Below, piece by piece: positions 17,284 to 25,597 of a stretch of DNA of 64,000 bases. Below the pieces are notes generated by a model. That model ran no database searches. It saw only the letters and a list, made by a program, of their open reading frames with translations, and was not told the origin of the DNA. The stretch covers positions 13,348 to 77,347 of the forward strand of contig CAOYAN010000005.1 of assembly GCA_948562205.1 (NCBI GenBank). The letters are read 5' to 3'. Position numbers and translations under genes: made by a program. Source of the DNA: an uncultured Clostridia bacterium. Its GTDB lineage: Bacteria; Bacillota; Clostridia; TANB77; CAG-465. Every line of letters starts with the position of its first letter. The stretch's first letter is position 1.

Positions 17284-17772
17284 ATGAATAATGAAAATGA
17301 CTCTGTAGAAAATAGTTCTACAGATAATTCTAAAGCCTTATCTGATTTAATACAAAGTATCCAAGCAAAAATGAATACTGAAAATATGGAAAGTACAGAA
17401 GAAAATCAAAAAGTAAATATTGATAATACTAATACAAATAATAACAATAGTAGTAATATTAGTTCAATATTAAATAATTTAGATTTATCTTCTATTTTAG
17501 GAGCTTTTAATAATAACAATAATAGCAACAATAATACTAATACTAATTCAAATAATAATACATTTTCTGGAATAGATCCAAGTTTCTTATTAAAAGCACA
17601 AAAAGTCATGTCTTCAGTAACTAGAGATGATCCAAAGAAGAATTTACTTCTTTCTCTAAAACCATTTCTTAGACAGTCTAGACAAGATAAAATTAATGAA
17701 TACATATCTATGCTCTCAATTATAAGTGCAATTGAAGCTTTTAGTGATAAAGGTAGTGATAAAAATGTTTAA
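17284..17772 (+). CDS. Asn-rich linker protein with conserved C-terminal helix pair
   Basis: A 162-residue soluble protein. Residues about 45-100 are a low-complexity Asn/Ser/Thr linker. The C-terminus contains LLLSLKPFLRQSRQDKINEY (about residues 120-139), a helix pair of a type seen in several small Firmicutes proteins of unknown function. It overlaps the next gene by 8 bases. The disordered linker suggests a tether or adaptor role. Confidence 0.65.
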   Translation: MNNENDSVENSSTDNSKALSDLIQSIQAKMNTENMESTEENQKVNIDNTNTNNNNSSNISSILNNLDLSSILGAFNNNNNSNNNTNTNSNNNTFSGIDPSFLLKAQKVMSSVTRDDPKKNLLLSLKPFLRQSRQDKINEYISMLSIISAIEAFSDKGSDKNV

Positions 17773-18229
17773 TCAAAATCAATATTATAGAAATTATCGT
17801 TATAATAGTTATTATGGATATAACAATTTTATTCCTACCTATTATCCAAATAAAGATTATAATATTTATGATAATAATGATGAAAATAATAATATATCAG
17901 ATAATTTTAATTTATCTGATACATCACAAGTTGTTGAAACAACCTATGATATAGAAGATTTGAAAGAAGATGACTTTAAAGAAGAAAAAAAAGAAGAAGA
18001 AACAAAAATAAAATTTGATTCTTCTTCTAAAAAACAATTTAGACTTGGCCCATTATCTGTATGTGATAATTCAATTAACATACTAGGCTTTAGCATTGCA
18101 ATTGATGACCTTATTATAATAGGTCTTATCATCTTACTTTTATTTCAATCTGAAACAGATTATATAATCATAATAATACTTGGATTAATATTATTAAATA
18201 TAGATTTTAGCAGTTTAGGTCTTTTTTAG
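17765..18229 (+). CDS. Tyr/Asn-rich protein with C-terminal membrane segments
   Basis: A 154-residue protein starting at ATG 17765 inside the end of the upstream gene. Residues 1-35 are Tyr/Asn-rich, 40-80 strongly acidic and low-complexity, and 105-150 hold two hydrophobic segments that should span or dip into the membrane. It is the third gene of the set opposite the VirB4-like operon and its 3' end overlaps the convergent Spo0E-like gene. A membrane anchor for a surface or envelope complex is inferred. Confidence 0.65.
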   Translation: MFNQNQYYRNYRYNSYYGYNNFIPTYYPNKDYNIYDNNDENNNISDNFNLSDTSQVVETTYDIEDLKEDDFKEEKKEEETKIKFDSSSKKQFRLGPLSVCDNSINILGFSIAIDDLIIIGLIILLLFQSETDYIIIIILGLILLNIDFSSLGLF

Positions 18230-18368
18230 TGTCCTTTAAACTGCTATAATATTTTACTAAAAGTTTATCTATTTCAACACTTGTCTTATATATTTCTTCA
18301 TAAGGCTCATTATCTTCTATTTGTTTTTCTAATTTTAATTTTAGTTTGTCTATCTCGTCTAATAGCAT
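18207..18368 (-). CDS. Spo0E-like aspartyl-phosphate phosphatase
   Basis: A 53-residue helical protein with the Spo0E-family pattern: an N-terminal helix, then SVEIDKLLVKYY, close to the SQELDxLIxxYY signature. Spo0E proteins remove phosphate from Spo0A~P and hold back sporulation. The start at 18368 is chosen for the AAAAGG site upstream; the reading to 18449 runs through the promoter. It is convergent with and overlaps the membrane protein gene by 23 bases. A perfect 0A-box-like sequence lies upstream. Confidence 0.68.
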   Translation of the reverse strand: MLLDEIDKLKLKLEKQIEDNEPYEEIYKTSVEIDKLLVKYYSSLKDTKKDLNC

Positions 18369-18393
18369 ATTATCAACATCCTTTTCTTCTAAC

Positions 18394-18422
18394 TTTATAC
18401 CATCTTTGTATAACAATGTCAA
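18394..18422 (-). promoter_or_regulatory. Sigma-A promoter of the Spo0E-like gene
   Basis: Minus strand TTGACA (18422-18417), 17-base spacer, TATAAA (18399-18394). Confidence 0.6.
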
Positions 18423-18444
18423 TATTTGTAGACAGTAAATCGAT

Positions 18445-18458
18445 CGCAAAATTCGACA
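18445..18458 (-). promoter_or_regulatory. Perfect 0A-box-like site upstream of the Spo0E-like gene
   Basis: TGTCGAA (minus strand, 18458-18452) followed by TTTTGCGAT, ending 29 bases upstream of the -35 box. Sequence and spacing match the site of the VirB4-like operon. Confidence 0.55.
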
Positions 18459-18550
18459 AAATGTTATTTTTAGTTGATATATAGATATTATACACGATAA
18501 TTTTTTTTATATACTTTTGAAACTATAATATGTTATTTTTCATCATTTTT

Positions 18551-19849
18551 TTACTTTTTAGTTATACTAGATATTACTAAATATTTTTCATCTAACATTT
18601 GTAAAAATTCTTTTATATCATCAGTAGTAATATTTTTAAGTTCCTCTATATCTTGATATATAGATGTGTCATCTAAAATTGACTCTATAACTCTTCTATA
18701 ACTTACATTTAAATTATCAGATGAAAATATTATATTACCAATTTTTTTCTTTTTAATAAGATTAAATAAATTCTCATCTATAGGCTCATTTTTTATTTTA
18801 TTAATATAATTTATTATATCTTCTTTTAGTTCATCTAGTTTAGTTGTAGAGCTACTGATTATAATATGTGAAAAGTATTTACTTCCCTCATAATCAAAAG
18901 ATACAGGCTCAATTATTTTTCCCTCACTATATTCTTTTTCAAAGAAATTAGTAAGTTTAGAAAAGTACATATCATATATCATACTACATATTGTTTCCCT
19001 TTTTAGTATTTCATCTTTTTTTACAACGTCTAATTTGTATCCAATACATAATTGAGGCATATAAATGTCCATTTTTTGATTTATTTCTTTTTTACATATA
19101 TTTCTATCCTCAAGTTCAATAAATTTCTCTATAGGATCATTTTCGCTTAAATTATCATAATCTTTTTCATACTTTTTAATATTATCTTCTATTCTTTTAA
19201 CAGTATCTTCTACATCTACATCTCCAACAACTAAGAAAAACATATTTTGTGGACTATAAAATGTATTATAGCATGTATATAATAATTCTTTATCAATATG
19301 AGATATAGAATCAATAGTTCCTGCTATATCAATTCTTACAGGATGTTCTCTATACATTGCTCTTAATGCATTAAAATATACCATAAATCCTGGATCATCA
19401 TCATACATACTAATTTCTTGCCCTATAATACCTTGTTCTTTTTCAACATTTTCATCAGTAAAATATGGCTCTTTTATAAGTTTTACTAACATATCTATAG
19501 ACTCATCAAACTTTTCTATAGTCTCAAAATAATATACAGTATGATCAAATGATGTATAAGCATTTGAAGATACACCCATTTTAGAGAATAAATCAAGCGC
19601 ATTAGCACCTTCTTTTTCAAATAATTTATGCTCTAAGAAATGTGCTATACCATCTGGTACTTTAATTCTTTTGTTTGTATTTATATCAACAAAATCATTC
19701 ATTATAGATCCGTATTTAGTACCATACATTCCAATTTTTTTATTAAAACCTTCTTTTTTACATATATATACACTAAGACCATTTCTTAATTTTGTAACAT
19801 AAGTTTCTTCGCCAAGTTCTTGAGATTTTTGTATATCAAAATTATACAT
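18551..19849 (-). CDS. ymfH: M16 peptidase, YmfH family (EF-P modification-associated)
   Basis: A 432-residue M16 (insulinase-like) protein with an intact inverted zinc motif HFLEH (about residue 69) and a downstream glutamate in the EQGIIGQEI helix. In Bacillus, YmfF and YmfH are linked to 5-aminopentanol modification of EF-P. It begins at 19849 after GGAGGTGAGGAAA; its first 8 bases overlap the end of the upstream M16 gene, indicating coupling. EF-P itself is encoded at 48.8 kb. Confidence 0.83.
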   Translation of the reverse strand: MYNFDIQKSQELGEETYVTKLRNGLSVYICKKEGFNKKIGMYGTKYGSIMNDFVDINTNKRIKVPDGIAHFLEHKLFEKEGANALDLFSKMGVSSNAYTSFDHTVYYFETIEKFDESIDMLVKLIKEPYFTDENVEKEQGIIGQEISMYDDDPGFMVYFNALRAMYREHPVRIDIAGTIDSISHIDKELLYTCYNTFYSPQNMFFLVVGDVDVEDTVKRIEDNIKKYEKDYDNLSENDPIEKFIELEDRNICKKEINQKMDIYMPQLCIGYKLDVVKKDEILKRETICSMIYDMYFSKLTNFFEKEYSEGKIIEPVSFDYEGSKYFSHIIISSSTTKLDELKEDIINYINKIKNEPIDENLFNLIKKKKIGNIIFSSDNLNVSYRRVIESILDDTSIYQDIEELKNITTDDIKEFLQMLDEKYLVISSITKK

Positions 19850-21104
19850 TTTCCTCACCTCCAAGTAAAAATATTTTTTGAACTGATACTTTTTGTGCCA
19901 CATCTATAACATCTTGCATAGTTACTTTTCTAATTTTTTCTCTCATTTTTTCTATTGTCATATCATCATTTAAAAATGCAACTATATTAGTCATTTTCAT
20001 TTTAGCAAGTGCTATTTTAGAGTCATTCCATTCAAGTAAATCAGCAAGTAAACTTTCTTTTGCAGATTCAAACTCTATATCTGATATTTTTCCATTTTTA
20101 ATATCTTCTATTTGCTCAATTATAACTTTTTTAGCTTTTTCATAATTTTCTAATTGTATTCCAGCATATATAACAAATATAGGTTTAAATCTATAATATC
20201 TAGATCTAACAGTATAGGCCAAAGACTCCTTTTCCCTTACATTTTGAAATAATTTTGATGATGGAGTACCACCAAGTATTGTATTATATACATTAAATGC
20301 AAAATATTCATCCATTGTAAAATCTTTAATTCTCATTCCAATAGATAAAACACTCTGTGTTGTATCCTGCATTTCTCTAACTTCTTCAATATTATCTAAA
20401 ATTCTATTATTTGAAGTATTATATTTTAGGCTATTTAGTGATATATTATCATTTAATTTGTTTTCAAAAATTTCATTTATCTTACTTTCTATATTTTCAT
20501 AACCATTAAGATTACCTGATACTAAAATCATTATGTATGAATTATTTATAACATCTAAATATCTCTTATATAAATCTTCAGATGTAACTTCTTTTACAAT
20601 TTCTTCATCTCCATATAAATTCATACCAAAAGCTTCACCAGGACATAAGATTTCTTCCATTTTTTGAACAGAATATCTTAGCTTATCATCTTTTCCCTCT
20701 TTTATTCTATTTAAAATTGATTCTTTTTCTCTTAAAACAATTTCATCATCAAAATTTTTGCCTACCAAATATGGATTATATATAATATCATATAAAAATT
20801 TAATACATTCATTTGATACATCTACATTTCCTGGTAAAAACTTTTTATTTACAAATTCAATTTTAAATTCAATATTATAAAGATCGCCTAATTTCTCAAT
20901 ATTTACATTAAATGCTGCACCATAAAGACTATATAAGTATTCTTCAATTTCTTTTTGAGATTTATACTTATCACATGCCTTTCCAAGCACAGAGCCTAGT
21001 AATGCATTTTGTGAGTTTTCTACTTTGTTTACTGGCATTATAAAATTTAATGCTAGATAAACACTTTTAAATTTTTCATCTTGTATTTTATAAATATTTG
21101 ACAT
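19842..21104 (-). CDS. ymfF: M16-like inactive partner, YmfF family
   Basis: A 420-residue M16 homologue. The position equivalent to the zinc motif reads ALLGSVLGKACDKY, with no HxxEH, so it should be catalytically dead and pair with YmfH as in other M16B heterodimers. The C-terminal half keeps the AYTVRSRYYRF segment of the family. AGGAGG precedes the ATG. In Bacillus the pair is tied to EF-P modification. Confidence 0.83.
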   Translation of the reverse strand: MSNIYKIQDEKFKSVYLALNFIMPVNKVENSQNALLGSVLGKACDKYKSQKEIEEYLYSLYGAAFNVNIEKLGDLYNIEFKIEFVNKKFLPGNVDVSNECIKFLYDIIYNPYLVGKNFDDEIVLREKESILNRIKEGKDDKLRYSVQKMEEILCPGEAFGMNLYGDEEIVKEVTSEDLYKRYLDVINNSYIMILVSGNLNGYENIESKINEIFENKLNDNISLNSLKYNTSNNRILDNIEEVREMQDTTQSVLSIGMRIKDFTMDEYFAFNVYNTILGGTPSSKLFQNVREKESLAYTVRSRYYRFKPIFVIYAGIQLENYEKAKKVIIEQIEDIKNGKISDIEFESAKESLLADLLEWNDSKIALAKMKMTNIVAFLNDDMTIEKMREKIRKVTMQDVIDVAQKVSVQKIFLLGGEENV

Positions 21105-21123
21105 ATTTTACCTCCTAACAAAC

Positions 21124-21146
21124 AAGCCAAGTTACAACTTGGCTAT
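21124..21146 (-). terminator. Hairpin after yqeY
   Basis: AGCCAAGTT (21125-21133) and AACTTGGCT (21136-21144) form a stem between yqeY and ymfF, followed on the minus strand by a T-rich stretch. Confidence 0.6.
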
Positions 21147-21151
21147 TATAT

Positions 21152-21595
21152 TTATAAATTATTAAGTTTTTCTTTTACAATTTCACTAACTAATTTTCCA
21201 TCAGCTCTACCATTTGTTTTTGGTCTTAATTCTTGCATAACTTTTCCCATATCTCTTAGAGATGTTGCATTAACATTTGATATTGCCTCATCAACTAAAG
21301 TTTCAATCTCTTCTTTTGATAATTGTTTTGGTAAATATTTAGAAAGTATATCTATCTCTTTATTTAAATCAGAAATTATGTCATCTCTTCCTGCTTTTTC
21401 ATAATCTAAAATAGCATCTTTTCTCTTTTTAACTTCTTTTGCTACTATACCAATTATTTCATCATCTCCAAGTTCTTTTTGAGTATCTTTTTCAACTTGA
21501 AGTATAGCTGATCTAAGTAAAGTAATTGTATTCTTTCTTATTTCATCTTTTTCTCTCATAGCTTCTTTTAGTTCTTGTAAAAATTGTTCTTTCAT
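21152..21595 (-). CDS. yqeY: YqeY (GatB/YqeY-domain protein)
   Basis: A 147-residue helical protein: an N-terminal alpha bundle (TLLRSAILQVEKD near 25) and a C-terminal GatB-like tRNA-binding helical domain (LRDMGKVMQELRPKTNGRADGKLV, about 115-138). Length and sequence match YqeY throughout. The exact role is unknown; the C-terminal domain resembles that of the Asp/Glu-tRNA amidotransferase GatB. Confidence 0.88.
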   Translation of the reverse strand: MKEQFLQELKEAMREKDEIRKNTITLLRSAILQVEKDTQKELGDDEIIGIVAKEVKKRKDAILDYEKAGRDDIISDLNKEIDILSKYLPKQLSKEEIETLVDEAISNVNATSLRDMGKVMQELRPKTNGRADGKLVSEIVKEKLNNL

Positions 21596-21638
21596 AAAAT
21601 TCTCCCTTCAATATATATTATATATTATTTTTATTTTT

Positions 21639-22754
21639 TTATACTTTTTCTTTTTTTTCTTCTTCATTTACAAAATTTTTATTTACTGTATCATCAATTA
21701 TATGATTTTCTTTTTGATTTTTAATACTTATTAAACCAAAAACTATAAATAGTATTGACATTACTATAAGTATAATAAGTTTCCAAATATCTGCAGAAAT
21801 TATTGATACTGCAACAATACATAAAATACTTGTTATAGTATAAAGAATTAGTACTGCTTGTCTTTGTGAAAATCCCCTTTTAATAAGTCTATGATGTATA
21901 TGTGCACCATCAGGCTTTAGTGGTGGCTGGCCTTTAAGTATTCTTCTAATCATTGCAAATAATGTATCAAATATAGGTACACCTAAAACAAGTACTGGTG
22001 CTACTATAGCTATCATTGTATATCCTTTTGCAAAACCTAAAATTGATACAATAGACATTGTAAATCCTAAAAAGTTTGAACTACAATCTCCCATAAATGT
22101 TTTTGCTGGATTAAAGTTATATGGTAAAAATCCAAGTGTTGCTCCAACAAGTGCTGCTGTAATTATAATTGCCTCTAAACTTGCAGAAGTAGTTATAAAT
22201 ACTATAAGAAGTGCAGTTGCTGCAATAGAGCAAATTCCTGCTGCAAGTCCATCTAATCCATCTATTAAATTCATTGCATTAGTAATTGATATAACCCATA
22301 TCATTGTAAGTAAAAAATCAACCCACTGTGCAAGATTTATTGTTTCAATATTAAAAAACGGTACATTTATAACTGATATTCTAATTCCAAAATAATAAAC
22401 TGTAATACCTGCTGCAAGTTGAAAAAAGAATTTATATTTAGGTCTTAAATTCCAAACATCATCTATAAGTCCCATAACAAATATTATAAGTCCACCTATA
22501 ACAAATCCAACAAATTTTCTATTTAGTGCTATTGATGGAATATTTTTTGTTATAAAATAATATACCGCAAGTCCAAGTAAAGTAGAAATTACAATAGCAA
22601 TTCCACCACATCTAGGCATTGGTTTTGAATGCATACGCCTATTATCTTTTGGAATATCTACAAGTTCGTATTTTTTACACATTTTTATAACTATTGGAGT
22701 TAAAATTAAACAACACACAAAGGTAAGTATTGATATTGCATATACTATCGCCAT
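21639..22754 (-). CDS. tagO: Undecaprenyl-phosphate GlcNAc-1-phosphate transferase (TagO-like)
   Basis: A 371-residue polytopic membrane enzyme of the MraY/WecA family with the expected motifs: DDVWNLRPKYKF, NAMNLIDGLDGLAAG, FMGD and GAHIHHRL. It starts lipid-linked glycan synthesis (teichoic acid or other wall polymers) by moving GlcNAc-1-P onto undecaprenyl phosphate. The start at 22754 follows AAGGTGG inside the end of rpiB; the longer GTG reading includes that site. Confidence 0.85.
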   Translation of the reverse strand: MAIVYAISILTFVCCLILTPIVIKMCKKYELVDIPKDNRRMHSKPMPRCGGIAIVISTLLGLAVYYFITKNIPSIALNRKFVGFVIGGLIIFVMGLIDDVWNLRPKYKFFFQLAAGITVYYFGIRISVINVPFFNIETINLAQWVDFLLTMIWVISITNAMNLIDGLDGLAAGICSIAATALLIVFITTSASLEAIIITAALVGATLGFLPYNFNPAKTFMGDCSSNFLGFTMSIVSILGFAKGYTMIAIVAPVLVLGVPIFDTLFAMIRRILKGQPPLKPDGAHIHHRLIKRGFSQRQAVLILYTITSILCIVAVSIISADIWKLIILIVMSILFIVFGLISIKNQKENHIIDDTVNKNFVNEEEKKEKV

Positions 22755-22755
22755 A

Positions 22756-23223
22756 TTATCTACCACCTTCTAAATACATATTCTCTAATTCTTTTATTTT
22801 CTTTAATCTTCTCTCATGTCTTCCACCATCATAAAAATTATTAATAAATGAATTGGTAATAGAAATTGCATTTTCTTTTCTATCAGAGTTTTTTAGTCTT
22901 GCACCCAAACATAATATATTTGCATTATTATCTTTTCTTGACATTTCAGCCATGTATTCACTTGTACAAACTGCAGCTCTAATTCCTCTTACTTTGTTAC
23001 ATGCTATAGATATTCCAATACCTGTACCACATATTGCAATTCCAAGATTGTTTTTATCCTTTAGAACTTCAGTACAAATTGTTCTTGCTATGCCTGGATA
23101 ATCATCACCATCTTGATTTTTAAAATTAGTTACATCTGCATACTCAATTTTATTTTCATATAAATATGAAATTATTTTTTTCTTTAACTCTATTCCAGTA
23201 TGATCAGAACCGATAATTATCAT
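22756..23223 (-). CDS. rpiB: Ribose 5-phosphate isomerase B
   Basis: A 155-residue RpiB/LacAB-type sugar-phosphate isomerase opening with IIIGSDHTGIELKKK and carrying CGTGIGISIACNKVRGIRAAVC (residues about 64-85 in the family core). It interconverts ribose 5-phosphate and ribulose 5-phosphate. ATG 23223 is preferred; the GTG at 23235 abuts the ribosome site. It follows the arginine-phosphatase-like gene by 17 bases, as ywlE and rpiB are linked in Bacillus. Confidence 0.88.
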   Translation of the reverse strand: MIIIGSDHTGIELKKKIISYLYENKIEYADVTNFKNQDGDDYPGIARTICTEVLKDKNNLGIAICGTGIGISIACNKVRGIRAAVCTSEYMAEMSRKDNNANILCLGARLKNSDRKENAISITNSFINNFYDGGRHERRLKKIKELENMYLEGGR

Positions 23224-23240
23224 AAGTTTTTTCACTTCCT

Positions 23241-23696
23241 TTAAAATATCTTAAGTAATTCATCCACATAATAAACAATCTCTTTTGAACATAAATCATA
23301 TTCATTTATTCTATATCCAAAAGGATCTTTTATATCTAGATTTGGAGTATCTTTATTAACATATTCTTTTAGTGTAAATACTTTATTTTTTAGGTTTCTA
23401 TGTTCATACAAAATAGCTTCTTTATGTGACATAGTCATACAAAGTATTAAATCATAATCATTTAAATTTAGATCATAAATACTTTTAGATCTATGATTTT
23501 CAAGATTTACATTATATTTTTTCATTGTAGTTATTGCCTGACTTGTTGCCATATCTCCATGTGAGGCATATATACCACAAGAATCAATTAAATAATCACT
23601 TTGTATACCAAGTTTTTTTACTTTCTCTTGCATATAATGATGAGCCATAGCACTTCTACAGGTGTTGCCAGTACATATAAATACTATTTTTTTCAT
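23241..23696 (-). CDS. ywlE: Low-molecular-weight phosphatase, probably protein arginine phosphatase
   Basis: A 151-residue LMW-phosphatase with the active-site loop CTGNTCRS (residues 8-15) and the general acid in DPFG (about 124-127). The threonine in CTGNT, where tyrosine phosphatases have isoleucine, is the residue that gives YwlE its phosphoarginine specificity in Bacillus. I saw no McsB kinase gene in the window. Promoter-like TTGACT-17-TAATAT lies upstream. Confidence 0.78.
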   Translation of the reverse strand: MKKIVFICTGNTCRSAMAHHYMQEKVKKLGIQSDYLIDSCGIYASHGDMATSQAITTMKKYNVNLENHRSKSIYDLNLNDYDLILCMTMSHKEAILYEHRNLKNKVFTLKEYVNKDTPNLDIKDPFGYRINEYDLCSKEIVYYVDELLKIF

Positions 23697-23761
23697 ATAC
23701 TAATTAAAATCCTCCATATTTGCTACTATATTATCATATTTAAAGTTTAAAGTCAATTAAA

Positions 23762-24478
23762 TTACAGTATTGTAATTATAGTAGAAATTAATATTCCAAG
23801 AATAAAACTAAGTGATATTATATATGATTTTTCATTTGTATTTTCTTCTGTCACTAAAGTTTTTGTAACTATGTATAACATAGCACCACCACTAATTGAT
23901 AATGACATACTAGTATAAAAATTCGAAATACTACCAAAAAACATACCTATTATAATTCCAATACCTGAAAAAATACCTACAATCAAACTGTTTATTGTAA
24001 CCTTTTTTAAACTTTTTTTATTATCTAAATTTGCAACACCAACTATCATCCCCTCTGGAATATCATGTAAAAACATTGCTAAAAATATACTAATTCCAAG
24101 TGAAAAAGAATGTTCTAGACTTGCTCCTACTGCAATACCTTCAATTATATTATGAAGTGACATAGAAGAAATTATAAGTATTAATTTATTCAAGGTAGTA
24201 TTTGTATTTATCTTAGTTATAAAAATATCAATTAATAAAACAATTAATGTACCTATTATTATTCCAAGTATTGTAACAAACATACCCGATATATCAAGAC
24301 TTTCGGGTATCATACTAATACATACAATACCTACCATTATACCAGATACTAATTGATATAAAAAAGTAATCTTTTTTTCTCCTTTTATTTTAACAAAGTA
24401 TGGTAGTATTGATCCTACAACACTACTTAATATTCCAAGTAAAATCATAATACATGCACTATACATTATCTTAGACAT
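23762..24478 (-). CDS. ZIP family metal transporter
   Basis: A 238-residue membrane protein with about eight hydrophobic segments and the ZIP metal-site motifs HNIIEG and HDIPEG. ZIP proteins import zinc or other divalent metals. The start at 24478 is set by AGAGGTG 8 bases upstream. That ribosome site lies inside the 3' arm of a 17-bp terminator-like hairpin downstream of nadK, so translation may depend on how the hairpin folds. Confidence 0.85.
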   Translation of the reverse strand: MSKIMYSACIMILLGILSSVVGSILPYFVKIKGEKKITFLYQLVSGIMVGIVCISMIPESLDISGMFVTILGIIIGTLIVLLIDIFITKINTNTTLNKLILIISSMSLHNIIEGIAVGASLEHSFSLGISIFLAMFLHDIPEGMIVGVANLDNKKSLKKVTINSLIVGIFSGIGIIIGMFFGSISNFYTSMSLSISGGAMLYIVTKTLVTEENTNEKSYIISLSFILGILISTIITIL

Positions 24479-24481
24479 AGA

Positions 24482-24522
24482 AAAACACCTCTTAAACAAC
24501 ATATATGTTTAAAAGGTGTTTT
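24482..24522 (-). terminator. Terminator hairpin that contains the ZIP gene ribosome site
   Basis: AAAACACCTCTTAAACA (24482-24498) pairs over all 17 positions (one G-U in the minus-strand RNA) with 24506-24522, followed on the minus strand by TTTTTC. It ends nadK, but also holds the AGAGGTG site of the next gene. Confidence 0.75.
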
Positions 24523-24528
24523 GTATAA

Positions 24529-25347
24529 CTATTCTTCTCCAATCATTTTCTCGCGAATTTTTGCTCCTCTTTTTTGATTTAAGAAGTTAAGCTTTTTTAT
24601 TTTTTTATCACTAATATTTAATTCAACTCTTGTTATATCTCTTACATCTCCAATATCTGTAATTTCTTTATTATCAAGAGTTATCTCAAAATTTCCATAC
24701 TTATTTAATATATCTATATTAAAAGAAGAATATATTAAAGGATTAGTAATAAAATTTTCTGTTTTACCATTACTAATTGCAAGATTAAAAGAAGTTATAA
24801 GAAGTGGATATTCTTCAAGCATAATTGGACCAAAGTTACTTTTATTAATTCCTGTAGATCCAGTAGATGTAGAGACTATCATATGAGAAGTAGATACTTT
24901 CTGACAAAATCCATTATCTGTACTTATTTTAAGATCCATTCTTGCAAGTTTTTTACCAAGAAACATTATTTCATTTATTGAATGAAGTATAAGTGGATCT
25001 CTATTACTTTCAAATAAAAACTTTGCTTCTAATATATTATAATATTCCACATTTAAACTGTCTTTTGGAGTTTTTAAAATATAATTTAATAACTCATCAA
25101 TTTGATTATGTGAAACATCTAAAAAATATCCAAGATTTCCAAAATTTAAACCAATACATAAAATATTTGGATCATATCCAATTTTCTTACAAGCATCAAG
25201 AAATGTTCCATCTCCACCAAGTATTAATACAAAATCTGGATCAAAAGTTACTCTTGTAAATCCTGCTTTCTCAAATCTATAAACTATATAATCTACAAAA
25301 GCTTTTGTCCGATCATAATCATTATATACAACTAAAAATTTTTTCAT
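24529..25347 (-). CDS. nadK: NAD kinase
   Basis: A 272-residue protein with the NAD kinase motifs GGDGTFLDA (about 45-53), NFGNLGYFLD, and the glycine-rich STGSTG stretch near the middle. It phosphorylates NAD to NADP using ATP or polyphosphate. The start at 25347 follows AAGGAGGACTAAC; the longer frame from 25401 includes non-coding sequence. Confidence 0.9.
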   Translation of the reverse strand: MKKFLVVYNDYDRTKAFVDYIVYRFEKAGFTRVTFDPDFVLILGGDGTFLDACKKIGYDPNILCIGLNFGNLGYFLDVSHNQIDELLNYILKTPKDSLNVEYYNILEAKFLFESNRDPLILHSINEIMFLGKKLARMDLKISTDNGFCQKVSTSHMIVSTSTGSTGINKSNFGPIMLEEYPLLITSFNLAISNGKTENFITNPLIYSSFNIDILNKYGNFEITLDNKEITDIGDVRDITRVELNISDKKIKKLNFLNQKRGAKIREKMIGEE

Positions 25348-25552
25348 GTTAGTCCTCCTTAAATTATTAAATTGGTAAATTTTTTTCATATATTTTACCA
25401 TAATTTTAAATAAAACACAAGTTTTAGAGAATTTTGTTTACAAGATATATACAAAAACTATTAAATATTTTTATTATACTAATATATTTTTGTATATAAA
25501 TATTTTTTCGAGATAGAATATATTTAAAAATATTATATTTATATGTTTCTTT

Positions 25553-25572
25553 TTGACAATTTATGCTATAAT
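25553..25572 (+). promoter_or_regulatory. Extended -10 promoter with upstream TTGACA
   Basis: TATGCTATAAT gives an extended -10 (TGnTATAAT). TTGACA at 25553 is only 8 bases upstream, too close to be a -35 box. Similar elements occur at 59119 and, on the minus strand, at 32222-32240 and 33658-33676. Confidence 0.5.
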
Positions 25573-25597
25573 AATATAAAAACAAAGGAGGTATTGT

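Noticed and set aside
17430..17570. Repeated AAT/AAC units that could suggest a repeat array
   Set aside because: They are in frame and encode an Asn-rich linker; no spaced repeats of CRISPR type are present.
17406..17705. Minus-strand ORF with a poly-Leu run
   Set aside because: It is the antisense reading of the AAT/AAC repeats of the Asn-rich protein gene.
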